Shown piece after piece: positions 10,778 to 20,584 of a DNA stretch of 64,000 nt. The first letter of the stretch is position 1. The number at the start of each line of letters is the position of its first letter. The DNA is from Capronia americana. Taxonomy: Eukaryota; Ascomycota; Eurotiomycetes; Chaetothyriales; Herpotrichiellaceae. The notes beneath the pieces were generated by a model that worked only from the letters and a program-made list of their open reading frames with translations, had not been told where the DNA came from and did not search any database. The position numbers were made by a program, and so were the translations under genes. The stretch covers positions 1,922,001 to 1,986,000 of the forward strand of contig JADWQD010000007.1 in NCBI GenBank assembly GCA_016110215.1. The letters run 5' to 3'.

Positions 10778-12382
10778 ATGGAGATCAATGTTACCGGTTC
10801 TGGTCCATGGACCCCCTCGAGCTGGAAGACCCGTCCAATCGTCCAGTCCGTCACGTATAAAGACGCGGACTCCTTCGATACCTCTGTTCAAAAACTCAAC
10901 AAACTGCCCCCGCTGGTCACGCCGCGAGAGATCGTCAAGCTGAAAAACGAACTTCGCGAGGTCGCCAAGGGCAATGCGTTCCTCCTCCAAGGCGGCGACT
11001 GCGCCGAACTCTTCGACTACTGCAACCAGGATATGATCGAGGCCAAAGTCAAGCTCCTGCTCCAGATGTCCCTGGTCTTGATCTACGGGGCGAAGAAGAA
11101 GGTCGTCCGCGTGGCGCGCATGGCCGGCCAGTACGCAAAGCCGCGCTCCTCGCCGATGGAAGTCGTCAACGGCGTCTCGATGCCCAGCTTCCGAGGTGAC
11201 ATCCTGAACAGCTACGAAGCCGATCCCGTCCTCAGAGAACCGGATCCCAAGCGACTGGTCGACGCCTACTTCCACTCGGCCGCGACGCAGAACTACCTCC
11301 GCGCCGCGCTGTCGAGCGGGCTGGCGGATCTCCACGCCCCGCTGGACTGGAGTCTAGGCCACGTCCGCGACCCCTCGGTCCGGGACAACTACCAGGTCAT
11401 TGTCGAGCGGATCACCGACACGCTAGACATGATGCGGACGATCGGCCTCGACACCGGCGGAGGCCTGGAGACAGTCGACCTGTTCACATCGCACGAGGGT
11501 CTGCTTCTTGAGTACGAACAGGCGCTGACGCGGCAGTTCAAACATCCTTCGAACTACCACCACCACCAGCGAGACGCTCTCCGACCCACGTCACCGGTCA
11601 CGCACCACCACCGACACCAACAACAATCATCACCACAACAAAAGAGCCGGAAGACCTCCCTTCCAACGCAACTACCCCCACCCTTACCCCCGACTAAGGG
11701 CTACTACGACACATCCGCCCACATGGTCTGGGTCGGCGACCGCACCCGGCAGCTCACGCACGGCCACGTCGAATTCTTCCGCGGCATCGCCAACCCCATC
11801 GGCGTCAAGGTCGGCCCCTCGATGCCGCCGTCGGACCTCGTGCCCCTCCTGGACATCCTCAACCCGGGCTGCGAAATCGGCAAGATCGTCCTCATCACCC
11901 GGTACGGATGCGACAAGATCGCCGCCCACCTGCCCGGGCATATCCGCGCGGTGCAGAACTCCCGCCACGAAGGCACCGTCGTGTGGCAGTGCGATCCCAT
12001 GCATGGCAACGGCCGGAACGCCACGGTGACCATGCCCCCGGACTCGACCGTCAACGGCTCCTCCACCGCGACGGCAGGGTCGGGCTCGGGCTCGGGCTCG
12101 GGTCCCACGACGATCAAGACCCGCCGGTTCAGCGACATACTGTCCGAACTGCATCAGGCGCTGCAAATCCATCGCTCCCACGGCAGCTATCTAGGCGGCA
12201 TGCATCTGGAACTGACCGGGGAAGCCGTGACAGAGTGCGTCGGTGGCGCCGAGGAGCTCACCGAACAGGACCTCAGTCTGAATTACGCCACCTTCTGCGA
12301 CCCGCGGTTGAATGAGAAACAGGCCCTCGAGCTGGCTTTTCTGGTCGCCGGCTTCTACAGGGATGTGAGCGGTGGGAAGTAG
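10778..12382 (+). CDS. Class II (plant-type) DAHP synthase
   Basis: 3-deoxy-D-arabino-heptulosonate-7-phosphate synthase condenses phosphoenolpyruvate and erythrose 4-phosphate in the first shikimate step. 534 residues, single exon; I start at the ATG at 10778 (MEINVTGSGPWTPSSW) because the frame upstream lacks an ATG. Class II marks: FLLQGGDCAELF (metal-binding Cys), DLFTSHEGLLLEYE, WVGDRTRQL, HVEFFRGIANPIGVKVGPS, WQCDPMHGN, GGMHLELTGEAVTECVGG, and NYATFCDPRLNEKQALEL. The protein is longer than the usual 460-480 residues because of two low-complexity inserts: a His/Gln/Pro-rich stretch of about 50 residues near 256-308, and a Ser/Gly/Thr-rich stretch near 420-448. Both lie in frame with no stops, so unspliced introns are possible but not required. 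Class II enzymes coexist with Aro3/Aro4-type enzymes in several moulds; Neurospora's Trp-sensitive isozyme is of this class. Confidence 0.93.
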   Translation: MEINVTGSGPWTPSSWKTRPIVQSVTYKDADSFDTSVQKLNKLPPLVTPREIVKLKNELREVAKGNAFLLQGGDCAELFDYCNQDMIEAKVKLLLQMSLVLIYGAKKKVVRVARMAGQYAKPRSSPMEVVNGVSMPSFRGDILNSYEADPVLREPDPKRLVDAYFHSAATQNYLRAALSSGLADLHAPLDWSLGHVRDPSVRDNYQVIVERITDTLDMMRTIGLDTGGGLETVDLFTSHEGLLLEYEQALTRQFKHPSNYHHHQRDALRPTSPVTHHHRHQQQSSPQQKSRKTSLPTQLPPPLPPTKGYYDTSAHMVWVGDRTRQLTHGHVEFFRGIANPIGVKVGPSMPPSDLVPLLDILNPGCEIGKIVLITRYGCDKIAAHLPGHIRAVQNSRHEGTVVWQCDPMHGNGRNATVTMPPDSTVNGSSTATAGSGSGSGSGPTTIKTRRFSDILSELHQALQIHRSHGSYLGGMHLELTGEAVTECVGGAEELTEQDLSLNYATFCDPRLNEKQALELAFLVAGFYRDVSGGK

Positions 12383-12409
12383 CATGGCGTGATGGGAAGG
12401 AAGGGGATT

Positions 12410-12437
12410 GAGAGAGAGAGTGTGTGTGTGTGTGTGT
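12410..12437. repeat. (GA)n(GT)n compound microsatellite
   Basis: A GA run passes directly into a GT run just downstream of the DAHP synthase stop. Confidence 0.9.
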
Positions 12438-12488
12438 ATGTGCGTGTCTACGTGCACGGTGTGAAATAATCACAAAAGCAGAATCGAG

Positions 12489-12552
12489 CGGGCATCAGGC
12501 GGGCATCAGGCAGGCATCAGGCAGGTATCATGGCATGGCATGGCATGGCATC
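12489..12552. repeat. GCATCAGGCGG-type and CATGG tandem repeats
   Basis: Four near-identical 10-11 bp units built on GGCATCAGGC are followed directly by about four to five CATGG units. Simple tandem expansion in 3' flanking DNA. Confidence 0.85.
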
Positions 12553-13010
12553 GAATTCGGCACGGTAATGTACAAGTCCAACACCTACCTACCGCTCATT
12601 CACACACGCAAGCAAGCAAGCAAGGAAAGATGTGCATGACAGTCTTGTTCAATCCACATCCTACATAACCCGTAGACGACACCACTCATTCACGGTAAAG
12701 TACAGCACTTGTACAGAACAGTACTGTACGTAGCTACCTAGGTACCTAGGTATGCCGCTGGCCTTCGCTAGACCCTCTCTCCCTCACTCCCTCCCTGCAC
12801 TCAATGTAGAAAGCTAGTACGTGTACATTTACATAAGTAGTCACTGTAAGCGGCGCCCAGAAGCACCGTGCATCTTCGTATTCGTTCCTACTGGACTCAA
12901 TTGCGTACTTTAGTCCAAAACACTATCCATGAACGCTCACACAACTTACTAGACCTGAACGCCCCTGGAGGACCACTAAGGCTGTAGTAGACATTAAACC
13001 CAACGAGAGG

Positions 13011-13130
13011 TCCGAGAACGCCTTGCATGACTCGCTGGACTGCCAACAAATGAACGTATCCAACGACATTCCGATAACGCCTCTCATGGCTCGCTGGTCC
13101 GCCAGCAAATGTACGTATGTCCAACGTTGG
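13011..13130. repeat. Diverged direct repeat, period about 59 bp
   Basis: The unit beginning TCCGAGAACGCC at 13011 recurs as TCCGATAACGCC at 13070. Both copies continue with CTCGCTGG, a GCCA-CAAATG core and ACGTAT-CCAACG, with scattered substitutions and small indels. Two copies, imperfect, in the 3' flank of the BRCT gene. Confidence 0.8.
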
Positions 13131-13191
13131 TTACCAAGTTCGACACCCAAACAAAATACACAATGCCCCCACACCACAGTCTGAATCACAA

Positions 13192-16100
13192 TCACTCCTT
13201 CCTTAGTGGACTTCCCACGATGGGCTTGAATCCCATGCCTGGCACACCGAGCGTCCTCCGTCTCCCGTCAAAGACCTTCTTGCCGGCCTTGATCTGGAAC
13301 TTCCTTGCCGGAGCCGTCTGGTTTTCCATCTGACCGAGGACGCTGTCTTCTTCATCTTGGTCGAAGATGCTCTTGTTGACCTGCTTGGGTGGCGCACTCA
13401 TCTGAATCAAGTCGCGGCCCTTGGCCACAAGGTACGGCGTCAACGGCGTGGCTGCTGTGCGTGGATCGTAGTCGACAGCCAGAGAGGTCGACTGCGGTGT
13501 CGAGACATCTACATTGGCACGCCTTCTGGACATGACCGATCCAGGTGTCCGCACGGCATCCTGTTGAGCCATCAGGAGACCAACATTCGCAGTATCGCCG
13601 CCTCCCCCCACCGTTGCTGCAGTTGGGGAATTGTACGTCGAGCTGATCTCGGTCTCGTCATCACCCTCAACGCCGTCCATTCCGTTTCCACCACCATCCA
13701 GGATCTCTCTGCCTCTCACAGGAGTATTGATCAACTCTTGCCTCATCTCCACACCCACGGAAGCACTCCGGCTCCGTCGCTCCCTGCTCGCGGACAGAAA
13801 CCCATTCTCATTGACCAGCATCCTAGGCTCCATCGACTTGCGTCTCTTGCTCCCGCCACGCGGCATAACACTCTGATCGACCGCGTAAAGAGACTCATCT
13901 AACCACTTGGCTTCGCGCATGCAATCAAGTACCCAGCCCACGCCAACGCAGAGGACTTGGCCTCTCGCCGAGCGGACCTTTTCGAGTGTGCGCTTGCCGC
14001 CGTCTTTGTACACAACGTGCGTGATGCCGGGGTTGGGGCTCGGTGATTCTCCCGGAGCTTGGTCGTCATTCGAGGGCGCAGTACTTGCGCGAGGGTTCCA
14101 ACGCCATTCCTTGACAACGCGGGCCCCCATGGATGTGAGTATATCAATGTAGAACGCCGATGCGTCCATGCCCTCGCTGGTATAGACGTCTGTGTGGACG
14201 ATTGCGCCGTGGAGGATGCCAGTCCCAACGGCTTTCAGAGGCGTCCGGCTCGTCTGAGGTGGGTTGGCGGCAAGTTTGCTCTTTAAAGCGGTGCTGGGAG
14301 TCCCTGCTTTGGCGGTCATAGACGATTTTACTGACAAGGGAGTGGCTGCTTTTGAGGGTGTCATGCTCGGAGTGGCTGCGACACGGCTCTTGCTAGACTT
14401 TGTACTCATAGCGTAGCGCGGAGTAGGCGTGCCATTCGACCGCACAGTAGAAGGAGCAATACTGTGTCTCCCCGCTGGAGCAATAGGAGTCTCGAACAGT
14501 GCAGAGCCAAGAGTCATGACACTCTCATCCTGACCATCAACTTCAGCCTCCTCCACGCCCACGTACATATCATCAGACATAAGCTCGTCCTCGGGCATCT
14601 CAATGCCATCGAGCGTGCTGTCTCCAAAATCGTCAATCGAAAAGCTGATCTGACCAGGCGTGGTTAGACTGGTAGCGACAGAATTTGCAGGACTCGGCGC
14701 AGCACTGCGGATGCGTCGCTGAGGTGACGCCCTATTCGCTTTGGGCGTCAGAAGAGGCTCAGCGGCGATCAAAGCCGGGAAGTCGAGGCCGAGACTTCGT
14801 CTCTTAACACCCTGTGGGGTTGAAGAGGACAATGATCGCGCTCTCTTGCGCGGAATCCTGAGTGGCGACACATCAGGTACTTCACCTTCAGGACGAAGGG
14901 GGACTTTGGAAACCACAGTGTGGATTTGTCGAGGCAGTGCTGGATCCGGTCGAACAGGGGTGACGCTGAAGTCCATCTCATCGAGACAATCGTTGCTCTT
15001 ATCCTTCCACGGTGAGACTTCGATGCTGGCAGCCGTGGTCTCGAACAACAACTCAGTTGCCGGGTTGTGAGCGATTGTGGTGAGCTCGTTCTCATGGAGT
15101 CTACCAACATCGTCATCGTCGTCTTCCTCGGTATCGTCGCTTTCAGCAGATGCTTCATCATCCTGGGTCGATGCTGCTTGTTCTGGGATCTGGACGATCG
15201 GAGGGGCATTCTCATCCCCGAATGAATCAGAGGAAGTTGAGAGCATGGATTGCTCCCCTTCGACAGCCTCGGTGACAGCGTCGAGTTGCTCGGTTTCACT
15301 CTTCTGGTCTTGCTCATCCGTCGATGAGGCCGATGTACTAGACAACATCGATTGCTCCTCTTCATGACTGGCAAGCTCTTCTGCTTCATTCGCCAGAGCC
15401 TTGAAGTCAACCATTGCAGTCTCGGAGGCATTGGTGAAGTTGATGAGATCAGTCGTAAGTTCAGCGGTTTCTGGGACACCGTCTTCAGCCATTTCTTCTG
15501 CGGGTCCAGCTTCAACTTCGATTGCACTTCCAGCAATTGGTTCAGCTACATCTTGTCGAATGAAATCATGCATATCCTGATGCTGCTCTGGACCGATTTT
15601 TTGATCTCCGTCGACTTGGTCTTCAAAGTCCTGCGCGGCCATTCCATCAGCAAAGAAATCGGGCTTCAGTGGACTTCCAGCCGAAGAGGGAGCGAGAGAA
15701 AGTCGCCTTCCCAATGACTTCCGCTTGGAACCCGGTGTATCTGGTCGGTTCAGCTCAACCAAACCCTCAACGTGCATCTGAGCAGCAGGAGAGAACAATC
15801 CCCGCGAACGGGGTGCTGCAGCACTAGGAGTTCTCTTTTCAGGACTCCCAGCTCGCCAGCCTTGAACTTGAGCCGCAAGGGGAGTGAAGCCAAGTTGTCG
15901 AGAAGCGCTCTGCGGCACGACGCCCGTTGACAGACGAGCTCCCATGTTGGCAGCGCTCATGCTAGGCCGGAAATTCGGTCTGAAAATGCGATTGTCCGGG
16001 GTTTGATCTCCGGCAAGTTCGTCTTCGGATTCGTCATCCAGTTGGCGTAGGTGGCTAAACAGGACGTCTGATATGCTGGGTTTGTTCGGAGAACGCACTG

Positions 16101-18336
16101 GTTGTGGGTGATCGTTCATGGGTCCATCCGCGGAGACTTCATTGAGGGAAACGCCGTTTGGAGCTTCATCGTCTTCATCAGATGCTTCTTCAGCTTCCAT
16201 TGTAGGGTCCACGATGGTCTCGTCGTGATCCTCATCAGCTGCACCATCCTCGTGCACACTGTCAGGAGAAGTCTCCATTTCGACTTCATCATCTTCCTGT
16301 TCTGCGGGGTTCTGCACATTCTGAGCTGCCGCAGCGGTGACAGTGACTGTCTCATCAGCGACAACAGGCTTGACTTTGTGGACCTTCAGCGGACTTCTAA
16401 CATCGAGCACAGATTCATCAAAATTGACTTCAAGTCCCACCTCCTGAGCCAACTCATCCTCACTGAGTCTGTAGACTCGGGCAGATCGTTGGGGTGAAAC
16501 AGAAGTTCGAAAGTGAGACGAAATCTCGACCTCATCAGGCTCTACCTCTTCAAGTAGTGGGGTGTCGTTCTCTTGCTCGAACGCCTTTTTGGGTGAGGGT
16601 GACAAACGAGCAGGAAACCTCTGCTTCGATGCTGAGAAAAGACGCCTTGCAGGGGACGACAGAAAAGAGTTCTTCAATGGGGTTGCTCGCGATTTCATGG
16701 CTGATGGAGGAAAAATGATCTGGTCCGCAAGGCCCCGCTTGGGAGACTGCTGAAGCAAAGTTTGGTTCTTCGGAGGACTCGTTGCCAGCGACCCGGTATT
16801 GCCTGCATCTAGGACCTGGGTTCGGAAGATTGTGACACCTTCGGGTGCGCGCCGCGGAGACTCTTTCAATGACTCCTTGACCGGTGATGCCGGCATTCGT
16901 CGAGGTGGACTCATGATGCTGAGCGGTGCGCCTGAATTAGTCTTCTCAGGGGAGTTTGGTTTGAGGGCAGTTGCAAAGTCCAAAGTCTTGACGGGGGACA
17001 AGGGACGAGCAGCCGAAGGAGTGAAACCTCGTCGAGGAGACAAGCTGAGATCCCGTACAGGAGTCTTCGCCCCGGAAAGCTCGTCTTCATCATCTTCGCT
17101 GTCGACGGTATTGGCCTTTGCAACTTGAGTGATCTTCTTTGGAGTCAGTGCTCGAGGCATCCTATTTTCTGGCTTGTCAACCTCCATCTCTTCAGCTGCA
17201 GGCGTTGCCGTCCTTCCCGAAGCGCCTCGTGTTGCTTTAGTGGTTCGAGTAGCAGTTGGCTTGCGAATTGGCTTGGCCCGCATCCCAGTCGCGGCTGGTT
17301 CGGATTGCTTTGTGGTGGTGGTGGCTGAGACCTTGCTGCCCTTGCTTTTGGCCATGGTCTTAGGACGCTTGTTTTCTTTCTCATCTTCCACGTCTTCCGG
17401 CAGTGGCTCGAAGGTGACTTTCTTCCTTGCCGGGACAACAACACTGATTTTAGGCTCTCCGACGACAGGGTTTTCAGCAGATCCGGCTCGGGTCCTTGTT
17501 TGTCGGGTGGTGACTGGCTCGGCCTTAGCCTGCTCAACTTGATCTGTAGCACTTTTCTCCTTCTTGCCACGCCCCCGTGGCTTTGTTGTGTTAGTAGCAG
17601 CTTTGGGCTCGGGCTGCTCCTCCACTTTTGCAGCTCCGGCTCTTGTTCTGCCTCTCTTCTTGGGCTCCGGCTCCACAGCCTCTGGTTCGTCGGAAACGTC
17701 GTTAAGCTTCGCCGCTGCAGCATTTCTCTTCGTGCGGGTGGAGGTGGCCGGCTTGACTTCCGCTTCGGCCTTCCCTTTCTCTTTCTTTGACTTTGTGGAT
17801 GACTTCTTCGTGGTCTGGCTTTCCGCAGTCGGTGCAGGAACAGGTTCTGGTTGAGGTTCATGTTCAATCAAAGGGGCGACCTTTATTCGTCGACGCGGCG
17901 CTGCGGCGAGACCCGTGGTGGCAGGGGTTCGTGTAGCAGAAGCGGACGACGCCGTATTCGTAGCCATTCGCGTCCCCCTTGACGGCTTTATAGACGGTTT
18001 CGCCGCCACCGCTTCAACAACGACTTCTACATCTTCATTATCGCTCTCATCCTCGACTTCCACGGCGGGTGGCACCGTAGATTTTTTCGATCGCGTAGTT
18101 GCGCGTGCACTTCTGACAGGTCCCGGTTTAGTTGCTGTGGTCGATGTCGCCTTCTTCGTAACTCGAGACTTCGATTCTATCGCCTGTGCTCGTGTGGTAG
18201 TAGGAATGCTCGCTGATTTAGTCTTTCTTGTCTTCGCTGGCTGTGCAGATGTGGTGGTGGCGGTGTCGGCATCTCCAGCTCGAGCGCGCGTGGTCCGCCG
18301 AGGTTTGGCTGGGCTGGCAGGTCTTCGGGGCGCCAT
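13192..18336 (-). CDS. Large BRCT-domain nuclear protein
   Basis: A single-exon 1714-residue protein starting MAPRRPASPAKPRR. The first half is basic and rich in Ala, Thr, Lys and Pro, with many SP/TP sites and an AT-hook-like PRGRGKKEK. The middle is strongly acidic (runs of Glu/Asp). A single BRCT-like domain lies near residues 1365-1490: it opens with an LHGAIVHTDVYTSEG strand, then FYIDILTSMGARVVKEW, ITHVVYKDG, and the conserved Trp region VGVGWVLDCMREAKW. BRCT domains bind phosphopeptides in DNA damage and chromosome-structure proteins. The layout (long disordered tail plus one BRCT) recalls fungal microcephalin-like or checkpoint adaptor proteins, but I cannot assign an orthologue. The abundance of SP/TP sites suggests cyclin-dependent-kinase control; this is inference. 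Nuclear location is inferred from the many basic clusters. Confidence 0.9.
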   Translation of the reverse strand: MAPRRPASPAKPRRTTRARAGDADTATTTSAQPAKTRKTKSASIPTTTRAQAIESKSRVTKKATSTTATKPGPVRSARATTRSKKSTVPPAVEVEDESDNEDVEVVVEAVAAKPSIKPSRGTRMATNTASSASATRTPATTGLAAAPRRRIKVAPLIEHEPQPEPVPAPTAESQTTKKSSTKSKKEKGKAEAEVKPATSTRTKRNAAAAKLNDVSDEPEAVEPEPKKRGRTRAGAAKVEEQPEPKAATNTTKPRGRGKKEKSATDQVEQAKAEPVTTRQTRTRAGSAENPVVGEPKISVVVPARKKVTFEPLPEDVEDEKENKRPKTMAKSKGSKVSATTTTKQSEPAATGMRAKPIRKPTATRTTKATRGASGRTATPAAEEMEVDKPENRMPRALTPKKITQVAKANTVDSEDDEDELSGAKTPVRDLSLSPRRGFTPSAARPLSPVKTLDFATALKPNSPEKTNSGAPLSIMSPPRRMPASPVKESLKESPRRAPEGVTIFRTQVLDAGNTGSLATSPPKNQTLLQQSPKRGLADQIIFPPSAMKSRATPLKNSFLSSPARRLFSASKQRFPARLSPSPKKAFEQENDTPLLEEVEPDEVEISSHFRTSVSPQRSARVYRLSEDELAQEVGLEVNFDESVLDVRSPLKVHKVKPVVADETVTVTAAAAQNVQNPAEQEDDEVEMETSPDSVHEDGAADEDHDETIVDPTMEAEEASDEDDEAPNGVSLNEVSADGPMNDHPQPVRSPNKPSISDVLFSHLRQLDDESEDELAGDQTPDNRIFRPNFRPSMSAANMGARLSTGVVPQSASRQLGFTPLAAQVQGWRAGSPEKRTPSAAAPRSRGLFSPAAQMHVEGLVELNRPDTPGSKRKSLGRRLSLAPSSAGSPLKPDFFADGMAAQDFEDQVDGDQKIGPEQHQDMHDFIRQDVAEPIAGSAIEVEAGPAEEMAEDGVPETAELTTDLINFTNASETAMVDFKALANEAEELASHEEEQSMLSSTSASSTDEQDQKSETEQLDAVTEAVEGEQSMLSTSSDSFGDENAPPIVQIPEQAASTQDDEASAESDDTEEDDDDDVGRLHENELTTIAHNPATELLFETTAASIEVSPWKDKSNDCLDEMDFSVTPVRPDPALPRQIHTVVSKVPLRPEGEVPDVSPLRIPRKRARSLSSSTPQGVKRRSLGLDFPALIAAEPLLTPKANRASPQRRIRSAAPSPANSVATSLTTPGQISFSIDDFGDSTLDGIEMPEDELMSDDMYVGVEEAEVDGQDESVMTLGSALFETPIAPAGRHSIAPSTVRSNGTPTPRYAMSTKSSKSRVAATPSMTPSKAATPLSVKSSMTAKAGTPSTALKSKLAANPPQTSRTPLKAVGTGILHGAIVHTDVYTSEGMDASAFYIDILTSMGARVVKEWRWNPRASTAPSNDDQAPGESPSPNPGITHVVYKDGGKRTLEKVRSARGQVLCVGVGWVLDCMREAKWLDESLYAVDQSVMPRGGSKRRKSMEPRMLVNENGFLSASRERRSRSASVGVEMRQELINTPVRGREILDGGGNGMDGVEGDDETEISSTYNSPTAATVGGGGDTANVGLLMAQQDAVRTPGSVMSRRRANVDVSTPQSTSLAVDYDPRTAATPLTPYLVAKGRDLIQMSAPPKQVNKSIFDQDEEDSVLGQMENQTAPARKFQIKAGKKVFDGRRRTLGVPGMGFKPIVGSPLRKE

Positions 18337-18759
18337 CTTGAATGCCTCTTAAGTTGCGTTGCGGTGCTTGATTTCAAGAGCTAGGTCGAACTGCAGTTCG
18401 GGAACAACATTAAGGAAGCAATAGAGTTCTTTGTTGAGCATTGGAAGGAATGCGGGGATGAGATGAAGTCGAGACTCAAGTGAAGCATTGTTTACTCGGT
18501 ACTTGTTGACATGTACCAATAAGGAATAGTGCGCGTTGGAGCAGCGGCTCTGATTGGCCGATGAGCTCACGTCAACTTGATCCCGATTCACTCAGCGCTC
18601 GATCGCGATTACAACGTTGGATCAATTCGCTCTGCTTGAATTATATTTTCATTACTAATGTCTATATTGATTCATGACCTATCCAAGGAGACTTTGTCCT
18701 CATGTCCTGATGCCATTTATTCGTTTCGCGTACACATGTATTTCCTCGTCGGCCATGCT
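18337..18759. other. Intergenic, nothing recognised
   Basis: 423 bp holding the promoter of the BRCT gene and the 3' end of the GH17 gene, both on the minus strand. No other signal is supportable. Confidence 0.6.
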
Positions 18760-19671
18760 CTAGCAGGTAAGAGGATAGATCGGCGTGGTGGGAGGAGGAC
18801 TGCCAGCGCCAACAATCCCAAAGCTGGGTGAGCTCCCGGTGTCTTGGAGGATGTACCACCAGGTGTTGATATTCTCACCAAACGCAGTGCAGCCAACCTC
18901 GTCGTAGTAAGTCTGTGCGTTCTCGACTGACGCAACAGCTTCTCCGCTGGCCGGACCAGACACGGGCCAACCAGTCTCCGTGATCCAGACTGGCTTGCCT
19001 TGAGCGACCGCGACCGTCTGGTCATAATCATCCCAGAAAGTAGCGTTGGCGTTCCCGATGCTGTTTGCTTTTGTTGTCTCGTAGTAAGGATAGGCGTCGA
19101 CGCCCAGGAAGTCGACGGCTCCGATCAAGGCGTTCTGGCTCGAGTTTGTCCAGACGTTGTATGTGTCAACATGGCCAACAGGCTTGCCTTCTGCGGAGGT
19201 CCCAGCGATGGCTGATCGGACTTGGCCGACGTAGTTGGAGATGACGTCCGGGCCGACGCCCACTCCAGCATTGTTTGAAAGGCCAATGGGTGTGATGCGG
19301 TAGATATCTTCACTGCCAACACTGATTCCGGCGATCAGGTCGGTGAAGGGTGTTCCATACTGTGAAATGGCAGCCTTGAGGGCGGCGATCTCGTTTGCGA
19401 ACTGAGCATCGCCGGCGGAAGCCCATAGACCAAGAAGGAGAGAAGTGCCGGTATTGATCGCTGCTGGGATCGCTGAAATGGGGGAGTTTGTGGTGGCATC
19501 CTGAATCATTGTGTACAACCGTGCAGAGGTAAAGCCCAGGGCCTTTGCCGAGTTGAACTGTCCTTCAAACGCCGCTTGATCATTCCCCGTCGATCCATAG
19601 TTAAAGCCTTTGTAGGCGGCAAGTGTCGAAGGAAGGGCAGCCACAAGGGCGAGAATTTGTGAGGTACGCAT
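18760..19671 (-). CDS. Secreted GH17 beta-1,3-glucanase/glucanosyltransferase
   Basis: 303 residues, single exon. An N-terminal signal peptide (MRTSQILALVAALPSTLAA) precedes the mature start YKGFNYGS, typical of the Bgl2-like GH17 group. The acid/base Glu lies in AGISVGSEDIYR and the nucleophile Glu in VWITETGWPVSG; the WWYILQD segment near the end is also family-typical. The protein ends in Cys with no GPI signal and no Ser/Thr-rich anchor region, so it is probably a soluble wall-associated enzyme that remodels beta-1,3-glucan. Length agrees with Bgl2-like enzymes. Confidence 0.95.
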   Translation of the reverse strand: MRTSQILALVAALPSTLAAYKGFNYGSTGNDQAAFEGQFNSAKALGFTSARLYTMIQDATTNSPISAIPAAINTGTSLLLGLWASAGDAQFANEIAALKAAISQYGTPFTDLIAGISVGSEDIYRITPIGLSNNAGVGVGPDVISNYVGQVRSAIAGTSAEGKPVGHVDTYNVWTNSSQNALIGAVDFLGVDAYPYYETTKANSIGNANATFWDDYDQTVAVAQGKPVWITETGWPVSGPASGEAVASVENAQTYYDEVGCTAFGENINTWWYILQDTGSSPSFGIVGAGSPPPTTPIYPLTC

Positions 19672-20584
19672 GTCGAATATGCTATTCTATGCTTGTAACG
19701 AATGTGGTCGAGGGATCCAATGGAAATATCAGTACAATGGTGGAACACTCAGATGCTTGCAAGACAAGGAAGGCGCAAGAGAGGCACCCAGATATATACG
19801 TAGCAAGCGCAGTCTGCGGATCGTTGGGGCAAATCCTCGACACGCGGAAAGGCCTAACGCTACTTACCTTGCCGCAACCGGAGTGGCGGCAAGATCGAGG
19901 CGCAGGAACTGAGATGGATCAAAAGAACTGGAGATGGAAACCTTGAGAAGAGAGGGGTGGATCGTCGCATTGGAAGAACGCTGAACTGGAGCTGGGAACC
20001 TGAGAAGCGAGGCACTCGAGGGGTGGCAGGTGGGCGGCATTGGCTCTCATGACGGGTGTGGCACCACAGTAAAGAGTTTTCGACAACACGCATCCAAGTC
20101 AGATGCCTTGTCTGTGCCATCCCTCGCTTTGCCCGACCATGCAGGGGAATTTGCTCGCATCCCGCAAGGGAAGCCCAGGGAAGCCAGAGCTAGAAAATTT
20201 CTCACAGCAAACGTTGGTCGGTTGGTGACGTACCTGCATGACGGCAACGCTTGAGAAGGTTTTTGGGTGCCCCGCCTGAAACTCTGCCAACCAGGATCGG
20301 GCCTGGTTGGACCGGGCATCCACCAGGAGCATCATGGATCATGGCCACCATCTATTGTTGGTGTCGTCAGCTCGAAAAGAACCTACTCGTACACCGGAGA
20401 GGAAAGCGAAGCGAAGTGAAGCACAAGCAGGCAACATGTCGTACACAGTACACAATACGCAGTACACCTAGACTGATCGTTATCCAATATATCCTGATCC
20501 ATCCATATGTTGCCCATATCCATGGTTGGATCAATGCTCAATGCTCTTTTTTGATACTCGTGATTGGGTTACAGCGCAGACACC
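19672..20584. other. Intergenic, nothing recognised
   Basis: About 910 bp upstream of the GH17 gene and downstream of the acyl-CoA dehydrogenase gene. Only short unsupported frames on both strands. Confidence 0.55.

Larger units (their letters stand above)
12383..13191. other. Repeat-rich intergenic region
   Basis: About 800 bp between convergent genes, without a supported gene. It holds several microsatellites and short tandem repeats and a roughly 59-bp duplicated unit, each listed separately. Confidence 0.7.

Noticed and set aside
11684..12181. Long minus-strand frames opposite the DAHP synthase
   Set aside because: Antisense shadow of a well-conserved coding region with GC-rich third positions; low-complexity Arg/Gly/Asp sequence.
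14769..15536. Minus-strand frame of 255 codons within the BRCT gene
   Set aside because: Alternate-frame reading of the acidic and Ser/Pro-rich middle of the BRCT protein; Arg/Ser/Leu-rich with no motif.
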